Part shown: piece by piece, positions 17,154 through 26,574 of the stretch
How the letters are laid out: the number at the start of each line of letters is the position of its first letter
Numbering within the stretch: position 1 is the stretch's first letter
Source: Shewanella benthica
Lineage (GTDB): Bacteria; Pseudomonadota; Gammaproteobacteria; Enterobacterales; Shewanellaceae
Assembly (NCBI GenBank): GCA_023284085.1
Contig: JAKVHY010000002.1
Location: forward strand, 1-64,000
Direction: 5' to 3'
DNA length: 64,000 nucleotides
The notes under the pieces: generated by a model
The model's input: only the letters and a program-made list of their open reading frames with translations
Databases searched by the model: none
What the model was told of the DNA's origin: nothing
Translations under genes and position numbers: made by a program

Positions 17154-17610
17154 GGGTATCCAACTTACGCAATTTGGGTGTCTAGGCTCTAACGACTCAC
17201 TCTACATTTAACTCAGAGCGGCCGATATTGATATCAAGAGCCATTCAATAGCCTAATAATAACAAAAAACTCAGCCACACAGGTATAACTAATACCAATT
17301 CCATTAAATTTATGACGCTGAATGATCACTTACTTAATAGAACTGGTATAAATGGCTTTCTTGTCATTACTTTGGTACTGCTTGCCTTCAATTCACCTCC
17401 TGGGGGGCGAAGCTCAACACTAAATGAACAACTCCGAGTCCAGATAGCGCTCAATTCACTTTATTGGGATCTCAATATATGAAACTTCAATACCAAGCTC
17501 ATCGGCCCATAGATACGAGCTCGACGACATAAGTCAGAGACAAATGACCAAGCAGCTTGGTTTAACAAAACTCAACATAATAGCAGCGCAATCTAGTAAT
17601 AAAGCACCTC
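17154..17610. other. gene-free stretch with a small inverted-repeat element
   Basis: No supported gene. It holds the inverted-repeat element at 17292-17349 and several short frames that carry no ribosome site or recognisable product. The 3' end of the SGNH lipoprotein gene lies at its right edge. Confidence 0.4.
17292..17349. repeat. 58-bp inverted-repeat element
   Basis: ATACCAATTCCATTAA (17292-17307) faces TTAATAGAACTGGTAT (17334-17349): 14 of 16 positions pair across a 26-base spacer. The TACCA/TGGTA ends resemble the small palindromes seen at 46394, 57426 and 58784. It is probably a miniature interspersed repeat. Confidence 0.5.
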
Positions 17611-18414
17611 TCATGTACCCAATAAACAGGGCTGGTTGGCTTGAATGGTCTCAGAAGCTATTTGCCCCAGTAATTGTTGAGTACCTTCCTCTACTTCGAT
17701 AGCTGAAATATAGGGAAGCAAGTCAGCAGACTCACCCGTTATAACCTCATAAAAAATAAGCGCTGTGAGTAAATTACCTATCAGAGTTGCGTGATTGCCA
17801 TCGTCTTGATGCAGAACAAGTCGAGGGGCTATTTCTAAGGCCTTATCCCAAGCAAGCCCGACTGGCGCCACACAGGCCTTCTGTAATTGAGCAATACCGG
17901 TATGAATAAGATGAACCAAGCTCCCTTCCTCCTTATTACCTTTTTGAGGATGTTCAGGGAAAAGAATGGGAGTTATTGCATGACTTTTAGCCTTGTCTAT
18001 CCACACTTGCGCTGCGGTGGTTGAGTATAGAGTCGCTCCCGATTGTGAATACTTCTGTCCTTGTAAAATCACATGAGTCCACGGCTCATTTTCAAGTAAA
18101 GCCACACTAGTTTGACTTTGGAGGTTATCGTCTAAAAAACCCCCTCCTGCATTGTGAATCTCAACGTTGGCATTGGGGTTTCCTGTAGTAATAAGGGTTT
18201 GTATTAGACTCGCTTGCTTTGTTACATGGCTATTACCGAAAATCAGAACTTGATACATATTTGAGAAACGATTATCCGGAATAGCCAAGTTGGTACTAGG
18301 AACTTCAATTCCTACCGGAACTTCAATGAGTTTAGTCTCACTTGTATCGGCAGAATCTTGGCTACATGCAGACACACAGAATAGTAGAATGATAGAACTG
18401 AACATTGAGCGCAT
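17611..18414 (-). CDS. SGNH-hydrolase-like lipoprotein
   Basis: A 267-residue lipoprotein with signal peptide and lipobox SAC at about residues 15-17. SGNH blocks are visible: GNSHV (block I serine) near 60-64, a VILQGQKYS block III in which the usual Asn is Gln, and DDGNHAT (block V Asp/His) near 204-210. It may be an esterase or acetyl-hydrolase acting on glycans in the envelope. It is divergent from the CadC-like regulator gene at 18597 (182 bases between starts), so that regulator may control it. The Asn to Gln change leaves activity open. Confidence 0.75.
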   Translation of the reverse strand: MRSMFSSIILLFCVSACSQDSADTSETKLIEVPVGIEVPSTNLAIPDNRFSNMYQVLIFGNSHVTKQASLIQTLITTGNPNANVEIHNAGGGFLDDNLQSQTSVALLENEPWTHVILQGQKYSQSGATLYSTTAAQVWIDKAKSHAITPILFPEHPQKGNKEEGSLVHLIHTGIAQLQKACVAPVGLAWDKALEIAPRLVLHQDDGNHATLIGNLLTALIFYEVITGESADLLPYISAIEVEEGTQQLLGQIASETIQANQPCLLGT

Positions 18415-18596
18415 AATGCCTCCTTGAATAAGATAAGCTAATTACTAATGAGAGCCGTTAGCCAATGTGTATTTCATAATATCCCTATAATTGTTTTTGT
18501 AGCTTGAGTTTGTCAGCTGCTTGATTTAGAACAATAAAGAGGTAAGAATGGTTTGATAATGGAATGGTAATTATGAATGAAATCATGAGGATATAA

Positions 18597-20648
18597 ATGC
18601 GTTATGCATTTGGTGATATAAAAATTGACACTGCTCAGGTAAAATTAACTAAGAGCGGAAAACAAATAGAGTGTGAACCTAGAGTCTTCGAGCTCCTGGT
18701 ATACCTCTGTCAGCACCCTCAAGAAGCGATTACTAGAACGGAATTAGTAACGCAAGTTTGGGGAGGCAGAATTGTCAGTGATGCAGCAGTGAACCGAGCC
18801 GTTGGAGAACTTAGGAAGTTGGTGGAAGAGAGGCCGTCATCACCTCAGTGGATAAAAACCGTAAGTAAGGTGGGTTACCAGCTAACGGTTATTCCTACCT
18901 TAATTGAGAGTCGAGATGAAGCCACTCCAATATCAGACTCACTACCTTTAAATGATAAAAGAACCAACAATCAGCTGATTTACACTTCAAAAATTCTCTG
19001 GCTTATCACAGCATTTACCCTTGTTTTTATCGCCCTTGCCTTCCAAAGTCTTTACCCAAGCAACAAGACTGAAAAGCAGGGAGTGATAGGGCGACATCCT
19101 GTGACCTCTTTAATGGGAAGTGCATTTAACCCCTTCTATCAAGCAAAACTAGATGCGCTGGTTTTCCTCTATAGAGCAGATGCTGACTCATATGCACAAA
19201 TTTATATGCAAGATGGCAAGGGTACGTCACAGGCCATTTCCGATGATGATTATTACTACACAGATGTACTTTACGGACCCGATGGCTACCTCTACGCCTC
19301 CAGATTAAACAACCTGCAACAAAGACACTGCGAAATTGTCAAAATAGATCTCGATTCCAAGCAATTCAGCCCAATATTAAATTGTGGTGAAAGAGTCGTA
19401 ACCCAGTTGGCATATGATGAGAAAAAAAGACGCTTAATATACCGTTCCAGGTCCAGTATATCTGAACCATACTCACTTTATTCATACCAACTCGACACAG
19501 GAAGAAAGCAACAACTGACCCATCCGGCACAAAAAGGGAATAACCTCGGAGATTATGTGTTTGCCCTCTCAGCAGACAATGAAACATTGGCGGTCGTTGA
19601 ATACATAGGCGATGGTGTCGATAAAATTAAACTGGTGAATCTCAATGATAATCATATTATTGCTACCACAGCATTTATCGATAATGTATCCGGTCTAATC
19701 TGGACCTCAGATAGCCGTATCTTGGCATCAAACAGTGACGGACTTTTTGAATTCGATACAGACAAGCTCACATTAGAAACCAAGGAACACAGCGATCAAT
19801 TTGGCCGCTTAGCCCATGGAACGAATATCAATTCAGTACTGACAGAAAGAAGCCAAACAACGGTTAATATTTTTGCATTTTCAGAAGAGCAGGCTCCTTT
19901 AACGGCGTTAACGACAAGCAGGGGAATTAGCCTTAGTCCGGCACTTGGAAATCGCTCTAACATTCTTGCGTTTAAATCTAATCGTACCGGGGAGAAAAGT
20001 ATATACATCAAACCTGAAACGAAAGTCGTTTTTAATAGTGAGTTTACCGACTCTATTGAGCATATCAGCGGGTTGGCTTGGTCACCTACAGATGACAAAC
20101 TAATAGCAAGTATCAATAACGTTTTATACCTATATTCCATAGAAACAAGGCACTGGCAACGGCTAGCGGAGAGATTTTCTCTAGTACACCATGTGGCCTT
20201 CGTAAAAGAGTCCATACTGTTTAGTGCCGAGGTCGATGGTCAATGGAACATATGGCAATTATCGCTTGATAACGATCGAGTAGAACAGGTGACACAAAAG
20301 GGAGGCTATAGTGTTCAAGGAGATGGCACATATGTATATTTCACTAAGTTCAACCAAGATGGCCTGTATCAATTAAATCTAGCAACAGGTATCGAGACAG
20401 TACTTATAGAAGCGTTTCCTATCGCGGGGTGGCGACATTGGCAATTACGTGACAATAAACTTTTTTACTTACTGGATAAAGAGTATAGAGAACTCGATCT
20501 CGCATCTGGTAGCGAGCGAGTACTGCATAGATTTAAAGGCCGAACACCTAATGGCTGCTCTATGGCATATCAACACGACTTTTTTGCTTGTGATCGAGTA
20601 GAGCTAAGTAGCAGTAATATCTGGCAATTTCAGCTGTCTGGACGATAA
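18597..20648 (+). CDS. CadC-like winged-helix regulator with periplasmic beta-propeller
   Basis: A 683-residue one-component membrane regulator. Residues 1-98 are an OmpR/CadC-type winged helix (EPRVFELLVYLCQHP, then VNRAVGELRKLV and KVGYQL). After a linker of about 30 residues, one membrane helix spans about 131-150. The remaining 530 residues are periplasmic and contain repeated PD40/TolB-type beta-propeller blades, such as LAYDEKKRRLIYRS and LAWSPTDDKLIAS. It likely senses a periplasmic ligand and acts on DNA from the membrane. The divergent SGNH lipoprotein gene is the obvious candidate target. The signal is unknown. Confidence 0.88.
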   Translation: MRYAFGDIKIDTAQVKLTKSGKQIECEPRVFELLVYLCQHPQEAITRTELVTQVWGGRIVSDAAVNRAVGELRKLVEERPSSPQWIKTVSKVGYQLTVIPTLIESRDEATPISDSLPLNDKRTNNQLIYTSKILWLITAFTLVFIALAFQSLYPSNKTEKQGVIGRHPVTSLMGSAFNPFYQAKLDALVFLYRADADSYAQIYMQDGKGTSQAISDDDYYYTDVLYGPDGYLYASRLNNLQQRHCEIVKIDLDSKQFSPILNCGERVVTQLAYDEKKRRLIYRSRSSISEPYSLYSYQLDTGRKQQLTHPAQKGNNLGDYVFALSADNETLAVVEYIGDGVDKIKLVNLNDNHIIATTAFIDNVSGLIWTSDSRILASNSDGLFEFDTDKLTLETKEHSDQFGRLAHGTNINSVLTERSQTTVNIFAFSEEQAPLTALTTSRGISLSPALGNRSNILAFKSNRTGEKSIYIKPETKVVFNSEFTDSIEHISGLAWSPTDDKLIASINNVLYLYSIETRHWQRLAERFSLVHHVAFVKESILFSAEVDGQWNIWQLSLDNDRVEQVTQKGGYSVQGDGTYVYFTKFNQDGLYQLNLATGIETVLIEAFPIAGWRHWQLRDNKLFYLLDKEYRELDLASGSERVLHRFKGRTPNGCSMAYQHDFFACDRVELSSSNIWQFQLSGR

Positions 20649-21053
20649 GCTGGGTGGTGTAGATATAAGTTATTCTAATAAAGAGGTTAAATGCCCCAAG
20701 AATGCTAAAAAGATAGCAACAGGCAAGCGACATAATAGTATCGAGCTTAACCAGATGCACCTCAACGCCAAATGATTATGAAGCAAAATATCAAACGAAA
20801 GGCAAAACTTCTTTTACGTTTAGAAGCCGCTATAACCGGCGCCGATACTGTCACTGATTATAAATGTTGGACCAATGCGGTAGATATGGTGAGCAATTGC
20901 TGAGCATCTAAAAGATGTGAAGGGAATGCCGTAAAATATATAGGTAAAAATATTAAGACATAGTCCATGCCAGCGCTTACATTCCCTTACACACGAGTAC
21001 GAATGAATATTATATATTCTGACGCTCAATTTTAATGTTAGTGAAATGTAATA
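20649..21053. other. gene-free stretch before the barrel protein
   Basis: No supported gene. A 43-codon frame (20772-20903, plus strand) starts with ATGATTATG but shows no ribosome site or recognisable product. The promoter of the outer-membrane barrel gene must lie in the AT-rich right part. Confidence 0.35.
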
Positions 21054-21635
21054 ATGAAATCTGCAATACTCATAGCAACATTACTTGCCTTACCGATACA
21101 AGTTTTTGCTAAAGACGCTAGTGCTAATGAAAACCTGACTCATACTATTTTTTATGCTGCTGCAATTTCAGATGTTGAATTATCTACCAGAAACAAAGTC
21201 AGCGACTATGATGAAGGTATGGTTCATGAACTTGGCTATCGATATCAAATAAATCAATACTTTGCAGCCGAGAGTCGCTTTATCAAGTCATCATCTATTG
21301 GTGCCAAACAAGCAATAAGTTTAGGGCTTATTGATGGTTCATTAAACTATTCAGTATTAGTCGCATCAGGGCAAGCTAGAGTAGCATTAACAAATAATAG
21401 CTATCTATATGGAAATTTAGGCCTAACTAGCTATCAATGGGAATATGAGAAAAATGGCCCTTGGACACCTAAAGATGAAATGAAAAGTCTAAAAGATTCA
21501 GGTATTGGTAGTTATTTATCAGTAGGCGCAAAATATCAATGGTCACGAATCGAATTAGCGATTGAAAACCAGTGGTTAAAAATGGGTGATGTTAATGCCA
21601 GTAATATTACGATTTCTGTTGGCTACAGTTTCTAG
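21054..21635 (+). CDS. small outer-membrane beta-barrel protein
   Basis: A 193-residue protein. Residues 1-19 are a signal peptide ending VFA before KDASA. The mature part of about 174 residues has alternating hydrophobic strands and ends in aromatic VGYSF, the beta-barrel assembly signal. Size and spacing fit an eight-stranded OmpX/OmpA-like barrel. The sequence is AT-rich and lysine-poor in the strands. It has no recognisable partner next to it. Function cannot be told; such barrels act in adhesion, surface stability or small-molecule passage. Confidence 0.75.
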   Translation: MKSAILIATLLALPIQVFAKDASANENLTHTIFYAAAISDVELSTRNKVSDYDEGMVHELGYRYQINQYFAAESRFIKSSSIGAKQAISLGLIDGSLNYSVLVASGQARVALTNNSYLYGNLGLTSYQWEYEKNGPWTPKDEMKSLKDSGIGSYLSVGAKYQWSRIELAIENQWLKMGDVNASNITISVGYSF

Positions 21636-21758
21636 TTAGAACCTAAGTATAGAATGGCAAGCTAGCATCCACTATGGCGGATTAAGGTGTAATGCCCCCC
21701 ATGGGCAGAGAGCCTTCAACTTCTAAATAGCCAGTCAACATGCTAGCACTGAAATAAG

Positions 21759-21778
21759 TGGGATCATCATTGATCCCA
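21759..21778. terminator. bidirectional hairpin between converging genes
   Basis: TGGGATCA (21759-21766) and TGATCCCA (21771-21778) form an 8-base stem with a TCAT loop between the barrel gene and nfsB, which converge here. T-rich tails are weak on both strands. Confidence 0.45.
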
Positions 21779-21795
21779 TTTGCAGTGCAGGCTTC

Positions 21796-22452
21796 CTAGA
21801 GAACCTGTATAACCTCTTCCATGGCTAAGCGAGACTTAGGTAAACCCGCATTATAATCTTCTTCAGAATGATGATAGCCAATAGCTAGCGCCACCTCACT
21901 CACATAGCCATCAAGTTCATCTTTAAATATTTCACCAACTAATTCGCTGTCTATGCCTTCCATGCTTGTCGAGTCTATGCCTAAACGCGCTAACACATGT
22001 AAAGTGTTACCCAGTGCTAGATACGTTTGGGACTTAGTCCAGGCGGCAGTCATTCCGTTTTCATCGGTATTTAGCTCAGCAAACGCAAAACCACCAAAGG
22101 CTTGCTCTCTGTCCTCAGGCTTAGTGCGCCCATCCACAATGCCTTTGTCGACGACCTTAGCGTAATCTTCACGGGTATAACGCGGATTATGAGCAAACAA
22201 AATAATATGTGATGCAGACTTTATATGCGGCTGATTAAACTGGAACTTATTGGCAAAGGTGTCATGCATTCTCTGCTTAGCTTCATCGCTCTCAATCACG
22301 ATAAACTTCCAAGGCTGTGAGTTGATTGAAGATGCCGATAATCGCATCGCTTCATAGATCACTTCGAGATCTGCTGGTGAAACTCTTTTAGAAGAGTCAT
22401 ACCTTTTAGCCGTGTAACGACTTTTTAAATCAGCAATAATTGGGTTCGTCAT
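21796..22452 (-). CDS. nfsB: NfsB-type NAD(P)H nitroreductase
   Basis: A 218-residue FMN-dependent nitroreductase with the same length as E. coli NfsB (217). Landmarks are the N-terminal YTAKRYD, the FMN-binding RLSASSINSQPWKF, and the GGFAFAEL to AAWTKSQTYLALGN segment. It would reduce nitroaromatics and quinones by two electrons at a time in the cytoplasm. The ABM-family monooxygenase gene lies 80 bases upstream on the same strand, giving a likely redox or quinone-handling operon. Confidence 0.9.
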   Translation of the reverse strand: MTNPIIADLKSRYTAKRYDSSKRVSPADLEVIYEAMRLSASSINSQPWKFIVIESDEAKQRMHDTFANKFQFNQPHIKSASHIILFAHNPRYTREDYAKVVDKGIVDGRTKPEDREQAFGGFAFAELNTDENGMTAAWTKSQTYLALGNTLHVLARLGIDSTSMEGIDSELVGEIFKDELDGYVSEVALAIGYHHSEEDYNAGLPKSRLAMEEVIQVL

Positions 22453-22532
22453 AATTGTCTCTGCATTTTTTGGAGCAATCTTTTAGACTGCTCCCTCAAG
22501 GTAATAGGGTCGCTACCAATCGATTGGCATAA

Positions 22533-22823
22533 TTAAGCGATTTTTGTCATTTCGTTAAGAGTAAACTTATCGACACAGGCTTCAGTTGCCGCCATATAAT
22601 CGGCTAGATGTTGGTTGCCCATATGCACTTGCCATAACTCTCGTGAAGCCCAATTCTCATAAAAGGTAAAATGCGCCGGATTTTCGTTATCTTGATGAAG
22701 GACATAATCGATACACCCCTCCTCTGCACGAGTAATATCAATAAGCTTCAGTAATTCTGCTTTAACTAATTCAACTTTATCTGCTTTGGCAATAATATTA
22801 GCCAAAATGGTGAGCTGAGCCAT
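22533..22823 (-). CDS. ABM-family putative quinol monooxygenase (YgiN-like)
   Basis: A 96-residue single-domain dimeric ferredoxin-like fold protein of the antibiotic biosynthesis monooxygenase family. The pattern AEEGCIDYVLHQDNENPAHFTFYENWASRELWQVHM is typical, in particular the FYENW motif and downstream histidine. E. coli YgiN relatives oxidise quinols without cofactors. It lies directly upstream of nfsB and may act on the same class of substrate. Confidence 0.85.
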   Translation of the reverse strand: MAQLTILANIIAKADKVELVKAELLKLIDITRAEEGCIDYVLHQDNENPAHFTFYENWASRELWQVHMGNQHLADYMAATEACVDKFTLNEMTKIA

Positions 22824-23153
22824 ATGCTTTCCTCGAGTATGAGTTTCAATTCTAGTCAGGGCTTAAGTCTAACTTGTTGGAAGTAATAATAAGCTCACTT
22901 TACCAAAATATAAACCCGGCTATCACTGAATCATTATCAATTGTTTTTTGTTAATAAGCTGTCGTTTTTACACATTTAACCAGAGTACAGCATCTTAGCC
23001 TTTCAAGTACTTGGGGATGGGTCACATCACCTTCAAAAGCCTTTTTATGTTAACCAAACTTTGCTAACAATTCTCACATTGACATTTTCTGTCAATTCTA
23101 GAATATGGGATGGTTTTTACAGCAACTCCCCTTGCAAGGAAGAATATAAAAAA
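22824..23153. other. gene-free stretch before the M13 peptidase
   Basis: No gene or clear repeat. It holds the promoters of the divergent ABM/nfsB pair and of the M13 peptidase. AATCATTATCAATTG (22930-22944) resembles a weak Fur half-site, but not strongly enough to call. Confidence 0.3.
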
Positions 23154-25226
23154 ATGAAAAAATCCTTAATCGCTATCGCATTGGCCGGCACTTTTTTAGC
23201 TGGCTGTGGCACATCAGACGTTAATAACAAAGAAGCCAACACCCAAGTCAGCACAGCAACCACCGCCAAAGCCGAGCTAGGTAGCTTCGGCGTAGATTTA
23301 GCAGCCCGCAACCAAACGGTAAAACCCGGCGATGACTTCTTTATGTATGCCAGCGGCACTTGGTATGACAACTACATCATGCCTGCCGATAAGACCCGCT
23401 ACGGCGCATTTACCGGCTTGGCCGAACGCAGTGAGAAGCAAGTTAAAGAGATCATCGATGATATCGTCAGCCGCAGTAACCTAAACGATGAAGAGCAGTT
23501 AATTGCCGATTTTTATCAGGCATATATGGATACAGATACCATCAACAAACTCGGGCTCAGCCCAATCCAGGCCACCTTAGATCAAATAGCAGAAATTAAG
23601 TCTACCGATGACCTCACTAAGGTCTTTGGTCATGCCTGGCTTACAGGCGCAACATCACCGATTTCTGGAGGCATGTGGTTTAACCGCTTAGATCCAAACC
23701 AGTATGAGATGTCTATCGGTGCCGGCGGATTAGGTCTACCCGATCGCTCTTATTACCTTGAAGATAGCGAGCGCTTCATCAACATACGCAGCGCCTATGT
23801 TGAGCATATTGCTCAGATGCTAGCCTTTGCTGGCGTAACAGACGGTACAGCAAAGGCCGAAGCTATCTTAGCCCTTGAGACTAAAATAGCCCAAGGCCAA
23901 TGGCCAAGAGAGAAACGTCGTAATCGCGATCTGACCTTAAATCAGGTCAAACGCGCCGACTTGGCCAAGCAATATCCAGGCTTTAACTGGGATATCTACT
24001 TTAATGAAAAGGGCTATCAGGTTCCTCAGCTCAATGTCTCACAACCTGAGCCTGTTAACGCCATGATTGACTTGGTCAATCATGAGTCACTAAAGGTATG
24101 GCAAGACTACCTGACCTTCCACACCATCAGTAATAATGCAGAACTTTTATCTGAAGATATCAATGCAGCTAACTTTGCCTTTTACGGTAAAACCCTAAAA
24201 GGACAAGAAGAGCCTCGTCCTCGCTGGAAGCGCGCCGTGGAAGAGATGTCGGGCACTCAGTCACTTGGCTTTGCCATAGGTAAGGTCTATGTGGCTCGCT
24301 ACTTCCCTGAGTCATCAAAGCAGCAGATGGCTGAGCTGGTAGAAAACCTACGTACCGCCTTAGGTCAACGTATCGATGGCCTGGACTGGATGGGCGATGA
24401 AACTAAGGTCAATGCTCACGCTAAGCTTGCCGCCTTCACTCCTAAAATTGGTTATCCGGATGTATGGCAGGAGTTCGATGGCCTGACACTGACCGACAAG
24501 GACCTGGTGAGTAACGTGCATCACTTACGCCAGTTCTTTAACGCCCAAAGCGTTGCCAAAGAGCTTAAGAAAACCGATCGTAATCGTTGGGGCATGACGC
24601 CGCAGCGCGTTAACGCCTACTACAACAGCTCGTTTAACGAGATTGTGTTCCCGGCGGCTATCTTGCAGCCTCCATTCTTCGATCCCAATGCCGATCCAGC
24701 CGTCAACTATGGTGGTATTGGTGCGGTTATCGGTCACGAAATGGGTCACGGCTTCGATGATCAGGGATCAAAGTCTGATGCTAACGGTATTCAGCGTAAC
24801 TGGTGGACAGATGAAGACCGCGCCGCCTTCGACGCCAAAGCCGATCAACTCGCCGCTCAATACAGCAAATACGAACCTATTCCGGATAACTTCGTCAATG
24901 GCCGTAACAGCCTAGGCGAAAACATAGGTGATGTGGGCGGTTTAGCCATGGCTTATCATGCTTACAAGCTCAGCCTGAATGGCAAAGAAGCCCCAGTGAT
25001 TGACGGTGTTACCGGCGATCAACGCTTCTTTCTTGCCTGGGCTCAGGTATGGAAAGAAAAACGTACCGAACAAAGCATGCTCAACCAACTTCGTGGTGGC
25101 ACTCATGCACCGGGTCGTTACCGTGCCCAGGCACCACGTAACCATGATGCCTGGTACAAGGCCTTCGACGTAAAACCGGGTGATGCACTTTATCTAGCAG
25201 AAGAAGATCGTGTACGTATCTGGTAA
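23154..25226 (+). CDS. M13-family (neprilysin/PepO) lipoprotein metallopeptidase
   Basis: About 690 residues. The start at 23154 is chosen because AAGGAAG precedes it and it opens a lipoprotein signal, with lipobox LAGC at residues 15-18; the longer frame from 23061 has no such support. The zinc site is HEMGH (H528, E529, H532) with the third ligand E589 in ENIGD, and the NAYYNSSFNEIVFPA segment that binds substrate comes just before. M13 enzymes cut short peptides. As a lipoprotein it probably faces the periplasm and feeds peptide uptake or quality control. A terminator follows. Confidence 0.93.
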   Translation: MKKSLIAIALAGTFLAGCGTSDVNNKEANTQVSTATTAKAELGSFGVDLAARNQTVKPGDDFFMYASGTWYDNYIMPADKTRYGAFTGLAERSEKQVKEIIDDIVSRSNLNDEEQLIADFYQAYMDTDTINKLGLSPIQATLDQIAEIKSTDDLTKVFGHAWLTGATSPISGGMWFNRLDPNQYEMSIGAGGLGLPDRSYYLEDSERFINIRSAYVEHIAQMLAFAGVTDGTAKAEAILALETKIAQGQWPREKRRNRDLTLNQVKRADLAKQYPGFNWDIYFNEKGYQVPQLNVSQPEPVNAMIDLVNHESLKVWQDYLTFHTISNNAELLSEDINAANFAFYGKTLKGQEEPRPRWKRAVEEMSGTQSLGFAIGKVYVARYFPESSKQQMAELVENLRTALGQRIDGLDWMGDETKVNAHAKLAAFTPKIGYPDVWQEFDGLTLTDKDLVSNVHHLRQFFNAQSVAKELKKTDRNRWGMTPQRVNAYYNSSFNEIVFPAAILQPPFFDPNADPAVNYGGIGAVIGHEMGHGFDDQGSKSDANGIQRNWWTDEDRAAFDAKADQLAAQYSKYEPIPDNFVNGRNSLGENIGDVGGLAMAYHAYKLSLNGKEAPVIDGVTGDQRFFLAWAQVWKEKRTEQSMLNQLRGGTHAPGRYRAQAPRNHDAWYKAFDVKPGDALYLAEEDRVRIW

Positions 25227-25291
25227 TGATTTCGAGCCAGACCGTTTTAAGTCATAAGCGGTAAGTTATCAGTCTCAAGTAAAAAATAATG

Positions 25292-25318
25292 CCAGTCAGA
25301 TCACTGACTGGTATTTTT
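25292..25318 (+). terminator. terminator of the M13 peptidase gene
   Basis: CCAGTCAG (25292-25299) and CTGACTGG (25304-25311) form an 8-base stem with an ATCA loop, followed by TATTTTTATT. Confidence 0.85.
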
Positions 25319-25427
25319 ATTCCTTATAAGATAATCCAACAACAAAGTGTTATATCGAAATAATAATTTTGAGGTTTAAATAGCGAAATAGCCCCGATTA
25401 ATAACAGCTCAGAAGATAGGAAACAGT

Positions 25428-26285
25428 ATGACTAACGAATATACGCCAGCGAAAGTTTGGACCATGGATACTGAAAACGGCGGCCAATGGGCCAACATCA
25501 ATCGTCCCGATTCAGGCGCCAGACACGAGCAAGCACTGCCAGTAGGTAAACAGCCAATACAGCTGCACTCATTGGCAACGCCTAATGGCCAAAAAGTCAC
25601 CATAATGCTGGAAGAGTTACTCGCTAAAGGTGTATCAGAAGCCGAGTACGATGCCTATCTGATTAATATTAGTGAAGGCGAACAGTTCTCCTCAGGCTTT
25701 GTCGATATCAATCCCAATTCTAAGATCCCAGCACTCATAGATAACTCAACACCTGAGTCAATCAGAGTGTTTGAATCTGGCAATATTTTATTGTATCTCG
25801 CCGAGAAGTTTGGTTATTTTTTACCTAAAGATATCGCTGAACGCACCGAGGTGATGAATTGGCTTTTCTGGCTACAAGGCTCAGCGCCTTATCTTGGTGG
25901 TGGTTTTGGTCATTTCTATGCTTACGCGCCAGAAAAATTCGAATACCCCATCAACCGATTCGCGATGGAAAGCAAACGCCAACTCGATGTACTCGATAAA
26001 CAGCTGGCAAACAATGAATTTATCGGCGGTGACACTTACAGTATTGCGGATATGGCTATTTGGCCTTGGTACGGTAATTTAGTACTGGGGAAAGCCTATG
26101 ATGCCGCTGAGTTTCTCGATGTGGCAAGCTACCCCCATCTGCAACGCTGGGCAAAACAGATAGACGAACGCAGCGCGGTACAACGCGGCAAAATCGTCAA
26201 CCGTACTTGGGGCGAAGAGTGGGAGCAGTTACCTGAGCGTCATAGCGCATCAGACATAGATGCGGTACTAAAGAAACAGCCTTAA
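25428..26285 (+). CDS. yghU: glutathione-dependent disulfide-bond oxidoreductase YghU
   Basis: A 285-residue GST-fold protein with the extended N-terminus of YghU (YTPAKVWTMDTENGGQWANINRP), the thioredoxin-like domain ATPNGQKVTIMLEEL and SKIPALID, and a helical C-terminal domain with EFIGGDTYSIADMAIWPW. YghU and YfcG bind two glutathione molecules or GSSG and reduce disulfides such as 2-hydroxyethyl disulfide. A glutathione supply could come from the synthetase at 7174-8610. The start has AGATAGGAAACAG as ribosome site. Confidence 0.95.
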   Translation: MTNEYTPAKVWTMDTENGGQWANINRPDSGARHEQALPVGKQPIQLHSLATPNGQKVTIMLEELLAKGVSEAEYDAYLINISEGEQFSSGFVDINPNSKIPALIDNSTPESIRVFESGNILLYLAEKFGYFLPKDIAERTEVMNWLFWLQGSAPYLGGGFGHFYAYAPEKFEYPINRFAMESKRQLDVLDKQLANNEFIGGDTYSIADMAIWPWYGNLVLGKAYDAAEFLDVASYPHLQRWAKQIDERSAVQRGKIVNRTWGEEWEQLPERHSASDIDAVLKKQP

Positions 26286-26288
26286 TCT

Positions 26289-26436
26289 AAAACTTCTTGG
26301 GTGAAGACAATTATCCCGGCGGCGAATGTACCTATGTCTATGGGATACCTGGTGCGTTGAGAGCCAAGATTCTGATGACCATAATCTGGAAATCAATCCA
26401 GGAGAAAAGATCCTCGCGGACGAAATAGAGCGATAG
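26289..26436 (+). pseudogene. possible decayed small gene
   Basis: Two adjoining reading frames, 26297-26352 (GEDNYPGGECTYVYG) and 26350-26436 (VESQDSDDHNLEINPGEK onward, ending in TAG), look like one protein split by a frameshift. I do not recognise it. Composition is coding-like (acidic, balanced), but the length is short. Confidence 0.2.
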
Positions 26437-26574
26437 GGTCAATTAATTCTCTCCACTATCACTTCAAGTCGCCACCTAAGTTAGCTGGCGACTTATTGCA
26501 GCATGGAGTTTTTACCTAGCGGGTACCAAGTTTACAATGTTGAAAATCGGCAGCTTGGTATTAATTTATAGGAA

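Noticed and set aside
20772..20903. 43-codon gene
   Set aside because: No ribosome site, no family pattern, and such frames are common by chance in AT-rich spacers.
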